Made by a program: the position numbers and the translations under genes. The notes below the pieces were generated by a model. It was not told the DNA's origin. It did not search any database and was given only the letters and a program-made list of their open reading frames with translations. DNA of 64,000 bases from Actinacidiphila oryziradicis (lineage in GTDB: Bacteria > Actinomycetota > Actinomycetes > Streptomycetales > Streptomycetaceae): positions 86,527 through 150,526 of the forward strand of contig NZ_SUMC01000020.1 in NCBI RefSeq assembly GCF_005047355.1, read 5' to 3'. How positions within the stretch are numbered: the stretch's first letter is position 1; each line of letters begins with the position of its first letter. Of this stretch, positions 17,633 through 26,794 are shown piece by piece.

Positions 17633-18571
17633 TCAGTCACTCCCCGCGGTCGCGTCGGCCAGGGCGCTGGAGCCACCGACGATCTCGCTGATTTCCTGGG
17701 TGATTTCGGCCTGGCGGGCCGCGTTGGCAAGCCGGGAGAGCGTCTTGATGAGCTCCCCGGCGTTATCGCTCGCCGACTTCATCGCGCGACGGCGGGCAGC
17801 GTGCTCGGAAGCCGCCGCCTGCAGCAGTGCGTTGTAGATCCGGCTCTCGACGTATCGCGGCAGCAGAGCGTCCAGGACGTCTTCCGCCGACGGCTCGAAG
17901 TCGTACAGCGGAAGGATCTCGCCTTCCTTCGCGGACTTCTCGGCCCCCGCGGCGCCAGCCGCTGATGTCACAGCGTCGAGGCTGAGCGGCAGCAGCCGGT
18001 TCTCCACCGGCTGCTGCGTCATCATCGACACGAACTCGGTGAAGACGATGTGCAGCTCATCGACCCCGCCCTCGGCCGTGTCCTTCTGTACGGCCTCGAT
18101 CAGCGGGGCCGCAACCGTCTTCGCGTCCGAGTAGGACGGCTTGTCGGTGAACCCGGTCCACGATTCGACGACCGGGCGCTCCCGGAAGCCGTAGTAGGCG
18201 ACACCCTTGCGGCCGATGACGTACGTGTCGACCTCCTTGCCCTCCGACCGCAGCCGCTCGGTGAGCCGGTCTGCGGCCTTGATGGCGTTGGAGGAGTAGC
18301 CGCCGGCCAGGCCGCGGTCGCTCGTGAGGAGCAGGACCGCAGCCCGGACCGGGTTGTCGACCTCGGTGGTGAGCGGGTGCTTGGTGTTGGAGCCAGTCGC
18401 CACCGCGGTCACCGCGCGGGTGAGTTCACGGGCGTACGGAGTCGATGCCTGCACCTGGCGCTGCGCCTTGACGATGCGCGAGGCAGCGATCATCTCCATC
18501 GCCTTGGTGATCTTCTTGGTGGAGCTGACCGCCTTGATGCGGCGCTTGTAGACCCGGAGCTGGGCGCCCAT
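17633..18571 (-). CDS. atpG: F1Fo ATP synthase subunit gamma
   Basis: Rotor shaft subunit of 312 residues. The N-terminal helix MGAQLRVYKRRIKAV then STKKITKAMEMIAASRIVKA and the C-terminal helix ASDNAGELIKTLSRLANAARQ form the coiled coil that turns inside the F1 head. TSDRGLAGGYSSN is the conserved middle motif. It is about 20 residues longer than the E. coli protein, as usual in actinobacteria. Two bases separate it from atpA. Confidence 0.97.
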   Translation of the reverse strand: MGAQLRVYKRRIKAVSSTKKITKAMEMIAASRIVKAQRQVQASTPYARELTRAVTAVATGSNTKHPLTTEVDNPVRAAVLLLTSDRGLAGGYSSNAIKAADRLTERLRSEGKEVDTYVIGRKGVAYYGFRERPVVESWTGFTDKPSYSDAKTVAAPLIEAVQKDTAEGGVDELHIVFTEFVSMMTQQPVENRLLPLSLDAVTSAAGAAGAEKSAKEGEILPLYDFEPSAEDVLDALLPRYVESRIYNALLQAAASEHAARRRAMKSASDNAGELIKTLSRLANAARQAEITQEISEIVGGSSALADATAGSD

Positions 18572-18573
18572 GC

Positions 18574-20145
18574 TCAGCCCTCACCCAGCAGCTTGCCGTC
18601 CGAGGTCTCGAACTGCTGCTTGAAAGAGTTGACGGCATCGGTGAGCGCCTCGATCGTCTCGTCCGGCAGCTTGCCGGTCTCGACGATCACGGTGAGCAGC
18701 TCCTTGTGCTCGCGGTGCAGGTAGTCCAGGAACTCCCGCTCGAAGCGGCGGATGTCCTCGACCGGTACATCGTCCAGCTTGCCGGTGGTGCCGGCCCAGA
18801 TGGAGACGACCTGGTCCTCGATCGCGTACGGGGCGTACTGGCCCTGCTTGAGCAGCTCGACCATCCGCTTGCCTCGCTCCAGTTGCGCCTTGGAGGCCGC
18901 GTCCAGGTCGGAACCGAAGGCGGCGAACGCCTCCAGCTCGCGGTACTGGGCGAGGTCCACGCGGAGCCGGCCGGAGACCTGCTTCATGGCCTTGATCTGC
19001 GCCGAACCACCGACCCGGGAGACCGAGATACCGACGTTCAGCGCCGGGCGCTGGCCCGCGTTGAACAGGTCGGACTCCAGGAAGCACTGGCCGTCGGTGA
19101 TGGAGATGACGTTGGTCGGGATGAACGCCGACACGTCGTTGGCCTTGGTCTCGACGATCGGGAGGCCGGTCATCGAGCCGGCGCCCAGCTCGTCGGAGAG
19201 CTTGGCGCAGCGCTCCAGCAGGCGGGAGTGCAGGTAGAAGACGTCACCCGGGTAGGCCTCACGGCCCGGCGGGCGGCGCAGCAGGAGGGAGACGGCGCGG
19301 TAGGCGTCGGCCTGCTTGCTCAGGTCGTCGAAGACGATCAGGACATGCTTGCCCTGGTACATCCAGTGCTGGCCGATGGCCGAGCCGGTGTAGGGGGCGA
19401 GGTATTTGAAGCCGGCCGGGTCGGACGCCGGGGCCGCGACGATCGTCGTGTACTCCAGGGCGCCGGCCTCCTCCAGCGCGCCGCGCACGCCGGCGATGGT
19501 GGAGCCCTTCTGGCCGACGGCGACGTAGATGCAGCGGACCTGCTTCTTCGGGTCGCCGGAACGCCAGTTGTCGCGCTGGTTGATGATCGTGTCGATGGCC
19601 AGGGCGGTCTTGCCGGTCTGGCGGTCACCGATGATCAGCTGGCGCTGGCCGCGGCCGATCGGGGTCATCGCGTCGACGGCCTTGAGGCCGGTCTGCATCG
19701 GCTCGTGCACCGACTTACGGACCATGACGCCCGGGGCCTGCAGCTCCAGCGCGCGCCGGCCTTCGGTCTCGATCTCGCCGAGTCCGTCGATCGGGGTGCC
19801 GAGCGGGTCGACAACGCGGCCGAGGTAGCCCTCGCCGACCGCGACGGACAGGACCTCCCCGGTACGGGTGACCGGCTGGCCTTCCTCGATGCCGCTGAAC
19901 TCGCCGAGGACGATGGCGCCGATCTCGCGCTCTTCGAGGTTGAGGGCGAGACCGAGAGTGCCGTCCTCGAACTTCAGCAGCTCGTTCGCCATGGCCGAGG
20001 GAAGGCCCTCGACCTTCGCGATGCCGTCTCCGGCCTCGCTGACCGTGCCGACCTCCTCGCGCGAGGCGGCGTCCGGCTTGTACGACTGGACAAAGTTCTC
20101 CAGCGCGTCCCGGATCTCCTCCGGCCGGATCGTAAGCTCCGCCAT
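18574..20145 (-). CDS. atpA: F1Fo ATP synthase subunit alpha
   Basis: Non-catalytic nucleotide-binding subunit of 523 residues from ATG at 20145 with AGGGA upstream. Walker A is GDRQTGKTAL, and the arginine-finger region VGISVSRVGGSAQIKAMKQV supplies the catalytic Arg to the neighbouring beta subunit. The N-terminal MAELTIRPEEIRDALENFV is canonical. The frame extends further upstream into the spacer without a better start. It follows atpH by about 120 bases. Confidence 0.98.
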   Translation of the reverse strand: MAELTIRPEEIRDALENFVQSYKPDAASREEVGTVSEAGDGIAKVEGLPSAMANELLKFEDGTLGLALNLEEREIGAIVLGEFSGIEEGQPVTRTGEVLSVAVGEGYLGRVVDPLGTPIDGLGEIETEGRRALELQAPGVMVRKSVHEPMQTGLKAVDAMTPIGRGQRQLIIGDRQTGKTALAIDTIINQRDNWRSGDPKKQVRCIYVAVGQKGSTIAGVRGALEEAGALEYTTIVAAPASDPAGFKYLAPYTGSAIGQHWMYQGKHVLIVFDDLSKQADAYRAVSLLLRRPPGREAYPGDVFYLHSRLLERCAKLSDELGAGSMTGLPIVETKANDVSAFIPTNVISITDGQCFLESDLFNAGQRPALNVGISVSRVGGSAQIKAMKQVSGRLRVDLAQYRELEAFAAFGSDLDAASKAQLERGKRMVELLKQGQYAPYAIEDQVVSIWAGTTGKLDDVPVEDIRRFEREFLDYLHREHKELLTVIVETGKLPDETIEALTDAVNSFKQQFETSDGKLLGEG

Positions 20146-20269
20146 CTGGGTTCCCTGCTCTCCTTGTTGGGCCCGAAGTCTTCTACTACGGCTACGGCCC
20201 AACTCGGGCCGTCACTGCGTCTTTATTGATAAAAAGCTGGGCTCTTTGAGTTGGTGGTGGCTGCGCTGT

Positions 20270-21091
20270 TCAGCTGGCCATGCGGCGGGCCGCCTCTTCG
20301 AGACGCTCCGCGATGGTCCCGTTGACGACCTCGTCGCCCACCCGCACCGTGACCCCGCCGATGACCGCCGGGTCCACGTCCAGATTCAGGTGCACCTGTC
20401 GGCCGTAGACCTTGGCCAGCGCGGCGCCGAGACGCCGCTTCTGCTGCTCGCTCAGCGGAACCGCCGATACCACCACGGCGACCATACGGTTACGGCGCGC
20501 GGCGGCGAGCTTGGACAGGGATTCGATCCCTGCCTCCAGGCTACGGCCCCGCGGGTGAGTCACAAGACGCACCACAAGACGTTCGGTGACCGGGTTGACC
20601 CGGCCGCCGAGGAGGGACCGCAACAGATCCGCCTTGGCGGCGGCGGGCGCGGCCTTGTCGGACAGCGCTGCACGCAGCTCGGTGCTGCCGGCGACGATCC
20701 GGCCGAACCGGAAGATCTCGTCCTCGACATCGTCGAGCGCGCCCGTGCGCTGGGCGGCGATCAGGTCGGCGGTGTTGGCCAGCTCCTCCAGGGAGTCGGT
20801 CAGGTCACGCGACCGGGACCAGCGGGACCGGACCATGCCGGAGACCAGGTCAAGGGTCTCCGAACTGACCCGTCCGCCCAGCACCTGCCGTACCAGCCCG
20901 GCCTTGGCCTCGCCGGACTTCCCCGGGTCGGTCAGGACCCGGCGCAGCGAGCCTTCGCGGTCGAGCAGCCCCGTGACGGCAGTCAGCTCCTCGGCGAGCT
21001 TCGCCGCGTCGACGGAGGTGTTGTCCGTCAGCGCGTCGAGCTGCTCGCGTGCGGCAGCCAGTGCCTCGCGGCTGGCTCCGTGCACAGTCAT
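20270..21091 (-). CDS. atpH: F1Fo ATP synthase subunit delta
   Basis: Peripheral stalk subunit of 273 residues, about 90 longer than the E. coli delta, which is usual in actinobacteria. The C-terminal third has TERLVVRLVTHPRGRSLEAG and VDPAVIGGVTVRVGDEVVNG, the family signature. It connects the b stalk with the top of F1. Its start overlaps the stop of atpF (21088-21091). Confidence 0.95.
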   Translation of the reverse strand: MTVHGASREALAAAREQLDALTDNTSVDAAKLAEELTAVTGLLDREGSLRRVLTDPGKSGEAKAGLVRQVLGGRVSSETLDLVSGMVRSRWSRSRDLTDSLEELANTADLIAAQRTGALDDVEDEIFRFGRIVAGSTELRAALSDKAAPAAAKADLLRSLLGGRVNPVTERLVVRLVTHPRGRSLEAGIESLSKLAAARRNRMVAVVVSAVPLSEQQKRRLGAALAKVYGRQVHLNLDVDPAVIGGVTVRVGDEVVNGTIAERLEEAARRMAS

Positions 21092-21642
21092 CGAGACGCC
21101 TCGGCCTTCGCAGCGGTGTCATCGAGTCCGTCGAGGAAACGGTCGACGACGCGGCTCTGCCGGGCGACGTCCTCGAGGGACTCACCGACGATTTTGCCGG
21201 CCAGTTCGGTGGCGAGCTTGCCGACGTCCTGGCGGAGCGCCCTCGCGGCGGCCTTGCGGTCGGCTTCGATCTGGGCGTGACCGGCGGCGATGATCTCCTC
21301 GCGCTGCCGCTGGCCTTCCGCACGCATCTCAGCGATGAGCGCGGCACCCTGCTCCTGCGCCTCCTGGCGCAGCCGGGCGACTTCGTGGAGCGCGTTGGCC
21401 CGCTGGGCCTTGTACTCCTCGAGGGTGCGCTGTGCCTCGGCCTGGAGGGCCTCAGCCTTCTCGATGCCGCCTTCGATGGCCTCGCGGCGCTGTTCCAGAA
21501 CCTTGTTGATGTTCGGGAGGAGCTTCTTGGCGAGGAAACCGAAAACGATGGCGAAGGCGATCAGGCCGATGATGAGCTCGGGGATCGGCGGGATGAGGGG
21601 GTTTTCCGCCTCAGTGGCCGCCAGAAGAACCTGGGCGTTCAC
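21088..21642 (-). CDS. atpF: F1Fo ATP synthase subunit b
   Basis: Stator stalk subunit of 184 residues. One N-terminal membrane helix (IPELIIGLIAFAIVFGFLAKK) is followed by a long charged helix rich in Ala, Glu and Arg (RREAIEGGIEKAEALQAEAQ and on), which dimerises as a coiled coil. The gene overlaps atpH by 4 bases, giving translational coupling. Confidence 0.96.
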   Translation of the reverse strand: MNAQVLLAATEAENPLIPPIPELIIGLIAFAIVFGFLAKKLLPNINKVLEQRREAIEGGIEKAEALQAEAQRTLEEYKAQRANALHEVARLRQEAQEQGAALIAEMRAEGQRQREEIIAAGHAQIEADRKAAARALRQDVGKLATELAGKIVGESLEDVARQSRVVDRFLDGLDDTAAKAEASR

Positions 21643-21687
21643 ATCAGTGCCTTTCGTCGAAACGTGGGGTGAGAATCTGCCCCGTGA

Positions 21688-21936
21688 TCACTTGGTGGCG
21701 TAGACGAACGGCATCACGAGGCCGATCAGGGCCAGCGCCTCGCAGAAGGCGAAACCGAGGATCTGGTTGGTGCGGATGAGGCCGGCCGCCTCGGGCTGAC
21801 GTGCCAGCGCCTGGGTGCCGTTGCCGAAGATGATGCCGATACCGACGCCGGGGCCGATGGCGGCGAGACCGTAGCCGATCGAGCCGAGGTTGCCCACGAT
21901 GCTGACGGCAGCGAGGTTCTCGAGAGCAGCAGACAT
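21688..21936 (-). CDS. atpE: F1Fo ATP synthase subunit c
   Basis: Proton-conducting ring subunit of 82 residues from ATG at 21936; the longer open frame upstream is not needed. Two membrane helices are joined by the polar loop ARQPEA. The first helix is Gly-rich (GYGLAAIGPGVGIGIIFGNG) and the second carries the essential carboxylate in GFAFCEALALIGLVM. Located between atpB and atpF. Confidence 0.97.
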   Translation of the reverse strand: MSAALENLAAVSIVGNLGSIGYGLAAIGPGVGIGIIFGNGTQALARQPEAAGLIRTNQILGFAFCEALALIGLVMPFVYATK

Positions 21937-22012
21937 GCCGGGTTCTTCCTTCTCTTTCACGGACCGGTGGGTGTTGGCCACCGGACGTCTGTTGGACTGG
22001 GAGGCGGGATGC

Positions 22013-22822
22013 TCAGTGGTGCTCGGCGAGAGCGCCCTGCACGTAGGAGGTGGCCAGCAGGACGAAGACATACGCCTGGATGGCCTGGATGAAGAGCTCG
22101 AAGGCAGTCAGCACGATGACCATGACGAACGAGACACCGGCGTAGATGATGCCGATCCCGTTGAGCAGGTACCAGCTGGCGAGCGTAAACAGCAGGAGCA
22201 GGACGTGGCCGGCGAACATGTTGGCGAAGAGCCGGACCGCGTGCGTGAACGGCCGCACGATGACATTGGAGAGGAACTCCAGCGAGACGACCAGCGGGAG
22301 GATCCCGCCCAGCGACTTGTCATAGCCGGTGATGTTCTTCCAGCCACCGACGAAGCCGTGCTTCTTGAACGTCAGGGACATCCACAGGACGTAGACGACC
22401 CCGGCAAGCCCGGCGGGGAAGGCGATGATCGATGTCACCGGGAACTGGGCGAGCGGGATGACCGACCAGAGGTTCATGATCCAGACGAAGAAGAACAGCG
22501 AGACCATGAACGGGACGTACTTCTCGCCCTGCTTCTTGCCGAGGGTCTCGTAGACGATTCCGCGTCGGACGAAGTCGTAACCCGCCTCGCCGACCATTTG
22601 CATCTTGCCGGGGATGAGCTTGGGCTTGTTGAAGGCCGCCCAGAAGAACCCGATCACGACGACCGTACTCAGCAGGGCCAGCAGCATGGGCTTGTTGAAG
22701 TGGAAGCTGCCAATGCTGAAGATCGGCTTGAAGACGAAGGAGTGCAGGCCCGGTGAGGGGAAGGCGCACCCTTCGAAGATGTGGCAGTTGGTCTCGGAGG
22801 CGAGCGTCGTTACATCACTCAC
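22013..22822 (-). CDS. atpB: F1Fo ATP synthase subunit a
   Basis: Stator membrane subunit of 269 residues from GTG at 22822 with AAGGAG six bases upstream. It forms the proton half-channels against the c ring. The key Arg is in VIVRPFTHAVRLFANMFAGH, and a C-terminal helix reads FELFIQAIQAYVFVLLATSY. About five membrane helices. The frame continues upstream to 22888 but that part lacks a ribosome site. Confidence 0.96.
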   Translation of the reverse strand: MSDVTTLASETNCHIFEGCAFPSPGLHSFVFKPIFSIGSFHFNKPMLLALLSTVVVIGFFWAAFNKPKLIPGKMQMVGEAGYDFVRRGIVYETLGKKQGEKYVPFMVSLFFFVWIMNLWSVIPLAQFPVTSIIAFPAGLAGVVYVLWMSLTFKKHGFVGGWKNITGYDKSLGGILPLVVSLEFLSNVIVRPFTHAVRLFANMFAGHVLLLLFTLASWYLLNGIGIIYAGVSFVMVIVLTAFELFIQAIQAYVFVLLATSYVQGALAEHH

Positions 22823-23044
22823 CGCGAGCTCCTTCAGCGTGGCACATGGGTACGGCAACCTCGATGTGTCGGCGCGGCGTACAGCCACGGAACGGCACTG
22901 GACTGGTCTTGCAGAAGTGGGGGCGGCGGTTGGGCGCTGAGCCGTGACGCAGTGCAGGCATGACTGCCGCCCGCGCCAGCTCTGCCGCAGTTGAGATCGG
23001 ACGATAGCAAACGAGCGGAAGTGCGCTCACACCGGCCCTGTGTT

Positions 23045-23458
23045 TCACGAGGCTGACCCGGAGGATCCGGGCTCCACGTAGAGGATCTTCGCCTTCATAT
23101 GAGCTCGGGCCTGAGCCGCGATCCATACGAGGGTCGACGCGACAAGGGTGAAGGCGAAGGCCTTGGTGCTGAAGAGCGTGGTGTGCTTGAACACCGCCAG
23201 GAAGATCGCGAGCAGCAGGATCTGTGTCGTGTAGAGCATCAGGCCCATGGCCTGGAACAGCTGCGGCAGCGACTTCGCGGTCCGTTGCAGTACGACGAGG
23301 CCGATTCCCATGAAAGCGATCACGAGCACGGCACCGAAGATCGCGCCGATCACACCCTTGCCGCCTGCGAGAACGCCGCTGATCACAGCGGCGGCTACGC
23401 CGGCTGCGGCGGTGGGGACGGCGCAACTCACGAGGTTCCGGACGTCGTTGGACTGCAT
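23045..23458 (-). CDS. atpI: AtpI-like membrane protein preceding the ATP synthase operon
   Basis: Protein of 137 residues from ATG at 23458 with GGAGGAG 8 bases upstream. Four membrane helices (for example GVIGAIFGAVLVIAFMGIGL and GLMLYTTQILLLAIFLAVF) match the small hydrophobic AtpI/UncI proteins encoded first in atp operons, which help c-ring assembly or ion supply. Sequence similarity in this group is weak, so position is part of the evidence. It lies 222 bases upstream of atpB. Confidence 0.85.
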   Translation of the reverse strand: MQSNDVRNLVSCAVPTAAAGVAAAVISGVLAGGKGVIGAIFGAVLVIAFMGIGLVVLQRTAKSLPQLFQAMGLMLYTTQILLLAIFLAVFKHTTLFSTKAFAFTLVASTLVWIAAQARAHMKAKILYVEPGSSGSAS

Positions 23459-23710
23459 GAGGGCAGCTCCTCCGGCGAGGTGTTGGGGGACGTTCTGTCG
23501 TCTGGTGGAGACGAGCGTAGCCCGGGGCTGAGGGCGTGCCTCACGCCGGAAGACCATCGGACTTGGGTCTTTCGGCTAGCTACCCGGTTTCGTGAACGAT
23601 ATCACAAACTATTTGATGAGGTCTTTACTCACTTCGTGTGCAGCCTGTCACACGGAAGGAGTACACGACAACCCATTCGGCTGACGGCTATCCGGCCGTC
23701 AGCCGGAAAA
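23459..23710. promoter_or_regulatory. Likely atp operon promoter region
   Basis: This 252-base spacer between the WecA-type gene end and atpI start is locally AT-richer (around 23590-23640, including ATATCACAAACTATTTGATG). As the atpI gene begins the operon, the main atp promoter is expected here. No specific operator was recognised. Confidence 0.45.
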
Positions 23711-25018
23711 CTACCTCCGGCTCTCCACCGGACGCCGGTCCGGGAGCAGGGCGCGGTCGCCGAGCGCCGTGGATCCGTTGACGCCGGGTGCCTGGCCTGC
23801 CTCGATCGCCGCGGCGGCAGCGGCAGCGGCAGCGGCCTGCGCGTCGAGACGGCTGCGGCGGTAGCGGGGCGGAACGAAGGACTCGGCCCAGCGGGGGGCA
23901 CGGGGGCGGAAGCGGGGAAGGAGCAGAATCCCGAGGCCGGCGGCGCTGAGGGCGATGATGGCGAGGACGATCCAGAGGCTGGAGGAGTTGACGGAGAAGC
24001 CGACGGCGCTGAAGGCGATGAGGGCCGACCAGAAGTACATGATCCAGACGGCACGGCTGTGGGAGTGGCCGATGTCCAGCAGCCGGTGGTGGAGGTGGCC
24101 GCGGTCGGCGGAGAAGGGCGACTCGCCGTTCCAGGTGCGGCGCACGACGGCGAGGACGAGGTCGGCGACCGGGACAGCGATGATGCTCAGCGGCAGCACG
24201 AGCGGCATGTAGACCGGCACCATCATGTGCACGGTGTCGCGGTACGAACCGGTGGCGTCGGTGATGACATCGGGGTCGACCTGGCCGGTGATGGAGATGG
24301 CGCTGGAAGCCAGCACCAGGCCGATGAGCATGGAGCCCGAGTCACCCATGAAGATCCGGGCCGGGTGGAGGTTGTGCGGCAGGAAGCCGAGGCACATACC
24401 GATGAGGACCGCGCTGAAGAGCGTCGCGGGGGCGGCCTGGTCGACGCCGTAGCCGTACCACATGCGGTAGGAGTACATGAAGAACGCGAGGGCCGCGATG
24501 CACACCATGCCCGAGGCCAGCCCGTCCAGGCCGTCGACGAAGTTGACCGCGTTGATGGTGATGACCACCAGCGCCACGGTGAGCAGCGTCGACTGCATCG
24601 GCGAGAGCGCGACATCGCCGATGCCGGGGACCGGCAGCCAGAGGATGGTGAGGCCCTGCAGGACCATGACGCCCGCGGCGACCATCTGGACGCCGAGCTT
24701 GACGAGGGCGTCGACGCCCCACTTGTCGTCAAGGACGCCGAGCAGCCAGATCAGTCCGGCGCCGGAGAGCAGCGCGCGCGGCTCGTTGGAGAGCTCGAAG
24801 ACGTCCTTGAGGTTCTGCAGGTGCGAGGCGACCAGCAGGCCCGCGCACAGACCGCCGAACATGGCGATGCCGCCGAGCCGCGGGGTGGGTTCTCGGTGGA
24901 CGTCGCGTTCGCGGATCTCTGGCATGGCCCCGGCCGCGATGGCGAACTTCCGTACCGGCCCGGTCAGCAGGTAGGTGACGGCCGCGGCCACGCAAAGGGT
25001 CAGGAGGTACTCACGCAC
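23711..25018 (-). CDS. MraY/WecA-family undecaprenyl-phosphate sugar-1-phosphate transferase
   Basis: Polytopic membrane enzyme of 435 residues that transfers a sugar phosphate, probably GlcNAc-1-P, from UDP-sugar to a polyprenyl phosphate, starting cell wall glycopolymer synthesis. Family motifs present: REPTPRLGGIAMF, the NAVNFVDGLDGLASG acidic pair, MGDSGSMLIG and DRGHLHHRLLDIGHSHS. About eleven membrane helices. GTG start with GGAGG six bases upstream. A long Ala-rich cytoplasmic C-terminus follows the last helix. It is in the conserved place upstream of atpI. Confidence 0.94.
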   Translation of the reverse strand: MREYLLTLCVAAAVTYLLTGPVRKFAIAAGAMPEIRERDVHREPTPRLGGIAMFGGLCAGLLVASHLQNLKDVFELSNEPRALLSGAGLIWLLGVLDDKWGVDALVKLGVQMVAAGVMVLQGLTILWLPVPGIGDVALSPMQSTLLTVALVVITINAVNFVDGLDGLASGMVCIAALAFFMYSYRMWYGYGVDQAAPATLFSAVLIGMCLGFLPHNLHPARIFMGDSGSMLIGLVLASSAISITGQVDPDVITDATGSYRDTVHMMVPVYMPLVLPLSIIAVPVADLVLAVVRRTWNGESPFSADRGHLHHRLLDIGHSHSRAVWIMYFWSALIAFSAVGFSVNSSSLWIVLAIIALSAAGLGILLLPRFRPRAPRWAESFVPPRYRRSRLDAQAAAAAAAAAAIEAGQAPGVNGSTALGDRALLPDRRPVESRR

Positions 25019-25210
25019 GTTTTGCCTCCGGCAGGGCTCGCCAGAGGATCGGGTGCCGTACAGACGTCGGGCAGATCCTCACAGCGTCACACCCTAGTGG
25101 TGTCCGGTCTGAGACCGAGCACGATATCCCAGTGGCCTGTGGTGCCAGTTAGTCACCACCAATCTGAAGACTCGCAGGAGACCCCGCCGGTTGCACCGCT
25201 GTTTGCAGCA

Positions 25211-26518
25211 CTAGGTAGGAGTGGGGTATGGCGGGAAGCCGCCCACCAGCTCGGCCACCAGGGGTGCCAGCCCGCGCTCCTCGTGCAGCGCACGCCCGAT
25301 CAGGGCCGCGACCTGCGGCATTTCCGCCGTCCCCATGCCCTGGCTGGTGACGGCGGCGGTGCCGATGCGGATGCCGGAGCCGGTGGAGCACGGCTCGTCG
25401 TCGTACGGAAGTGTGTATTTGTCGACGACAATCCCGGCGGCGGCGCACCGGCCGCGCGCCTGGAGCCCGGTGACACCGAACGGCGAGACGTCCGCGGTGA
25501 TGAGGTGGGTGTCGGTTCCGCCGGTGCAGACGCGGAGCCCCTCGGCGGCGAGGGCCTCGGCAAGGGCGCGGGCGTTTTCCGTCACCTGGTGCGTGTAAGC
25601 GGCGAATTCGGGCGTGGCGGCCTCGGCGAAGGCGGCGGCCTTGGCGGCGATGGAGTGCATATGGGGGCCGCCCTGGGAGAACGGGAAAACCGCGCGGTCG
25701 ATGCGCTGGGCGAGCTCGGCGCCGCAGAGGACGATGCCGCCGCGGGGACCGCGCAGGGTCTTGTGGGTGGTGGCGCACACCACGTCCGCGTACGGGACCG
25801 GGCTTGGGGCCGCGCCGCCCGCGACGAGGCCGAGGGTGTGGGCGGCGTCCGCGATCAGGTAGGCGTCGATGTCGTCCGCGATCTCGCGGAAGGCGGCGTA
25901 GTCGATGTGCCGGGGGTAGGCGATGGAGCCGCAGATGATGGCCTTGGGCCGGTGCTCGCGGGCGAGGACGCGGACCGCGTCGTAGTCGATGAGACCGGTG
26001 TGCCGGTCGACCCCGTAGCCGACGATGTCGAACCAGCGGCCGGAGAAATTCGCCTCGGAACCGTGGGTGAGGTGCCCGCCGTGCGGGAGAGCCATGGCCA
26101 GAATGGTGTCACCGGGCACGAGAAGGGCCGCATACGCCGCCAGGACGGCTGAGGAGCCCGAGTACGGCTGGACATTCACATGGGCGGCGCCGAAGAGCTC
26201 TGCGGCCCGCTCAATGGCCAGGCGTTCGGCGAGGTCGACGAGCTCGCAGCCGGCGTGATGGCGGTGGCCGGGGTAGCCCTCGGCGTACTTGTTGGCGAGC
26301 GGGGAGCCCAGGGCGGCCAGCACGGCCCGGGAGGTGAAGTTCTCGCCGGCGATGAGCTGGAGGGTGGTGGTCTGTCGGTCGAGCTCGGCGAGGAGCACTC
26401 CGGCCAGCTCCGGGTCCTGGCGGCGCAGCGCGCCGAAGTCGGGTGCCCAGTGGGTGGCGGGCGCGGTTGCGCCGGCGCCGCTTATTCCGGCTGCAGGGGG
26501 GGCTGGTGTGGCGGGCAT
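25211..26518 (-). CDS. glyA: Serine hydroxymethyltransferase
   Basis: PLP enzyme of 435 residues that converts serine and tetrahydrofolate to glycine and methylene-tetrahydrofolate. The PLP Lys is in CATTHKTLRGPRGG; GENFTSRAVLAALGSPLANK then YAEGYPGHRHHAGCE, and YSGSSAVLAAYAALL are present. The ATG at 26518 gives an Ala/Pro-rich leader of about 25 residues. This is the divergent SHMT found beside Sua5/prmC in Streptomyces. An alternative activity on another beta-hydroxy amino acid cannot be excluded. Confidence 0.92.
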   Translation of the reverse strand: MPATPAPPAAGISGAGATAPATHWAPDFGALRRQDPELAGVLLAELDRQTTTLQLIAGENFTSRAVLAALGSPLANKYAEGYPGHRHHAGCELVDLAERLAIERAAELFGAAHVNVQPYSGSSAVLAAYAALLVPGDTILAMALPHGGHLTHGSEANFSGRWFDIVGYGVDRHTGLIDYDAVRVLAREHRPKAIICGSIAYPRHIDYAAFREIADDIDAYLIADAAHTLGLVAGGAAPSPVPYADVVCATTHKTLRGPRGGIVLCGAELAQRIDRAVFPFSQGGPHMHSIAAKAAAFAEAATPEFAAYTHQVTENARALAEALAAEGLRVCTGGTDTHLITADVSPFGVTGLQARGRCAAAGIVVDKYTLPYDDEPCSTGSGIRIGTAAVTSQGMGTAEMPQVAALIGRALHEERGLAPLVAELVGGFPPYPTPT

Positions 26519-26611
26519 GGCTGGGCTCCCGGCGCGTGTGGTGGATCTCACCTTCACTGTAGGAGCGGTTGCCCGTTGGCGCGCTCCGTATGCGGCCGGA
26601 TGGTTTCTCTC

Positions 26612-26794
26612 CCCTGGCCCGCCCCGTAAATCCAGCCCGTCCGGCCTTTGAGGACCTGGGGGTCCCACCACGCCCGCAGGGGGTAGGGGGCGGGTCTGGG
26701 AGCCGAGCCCCTCCACGCGGCGCCAGCCGCATATCGGCCGCAGCCGGGAAGGGGCGGGGAGGGGAGAACGCGCCGCAGGCACCGGCGCCGAGCG
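26612..26794. repeat. Composite interspersed repeats (copy 2 and a second element)
   Basis: Bases around 26624-26655 carry AAATCCAGCCCGTCCGGCCT followed by TTGAGGAC, a palindromic element frequent between Streptomyces genes. Bases 26702-26786 are the inverse complement of the repeat at 15005-15082: ACGCGGCGCCAGCCGCATAT, then CGGGAAGGGGCGGGGAGGGG. Together they fill the gap between glyA and the phosphatase gene. Confidence 0.75.

Noticed and set aside
16173..17837. Long plus-strand open frame opposite atpD/atpG
   Set aside because: Antisense shadow; rich in Leu/Val/Asp/His, with no family pattern, while the minus strand encodes complete ATP synthase subunits.
23099..26152. Plus-strand open frame of 1017 codons over the WecA-type and glyA genes
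   Set aside because: Shadow frame produced by GC bias; composition is Gly/Asp/Glu/Arg-rich and it spans two real genes and an intergenic region.
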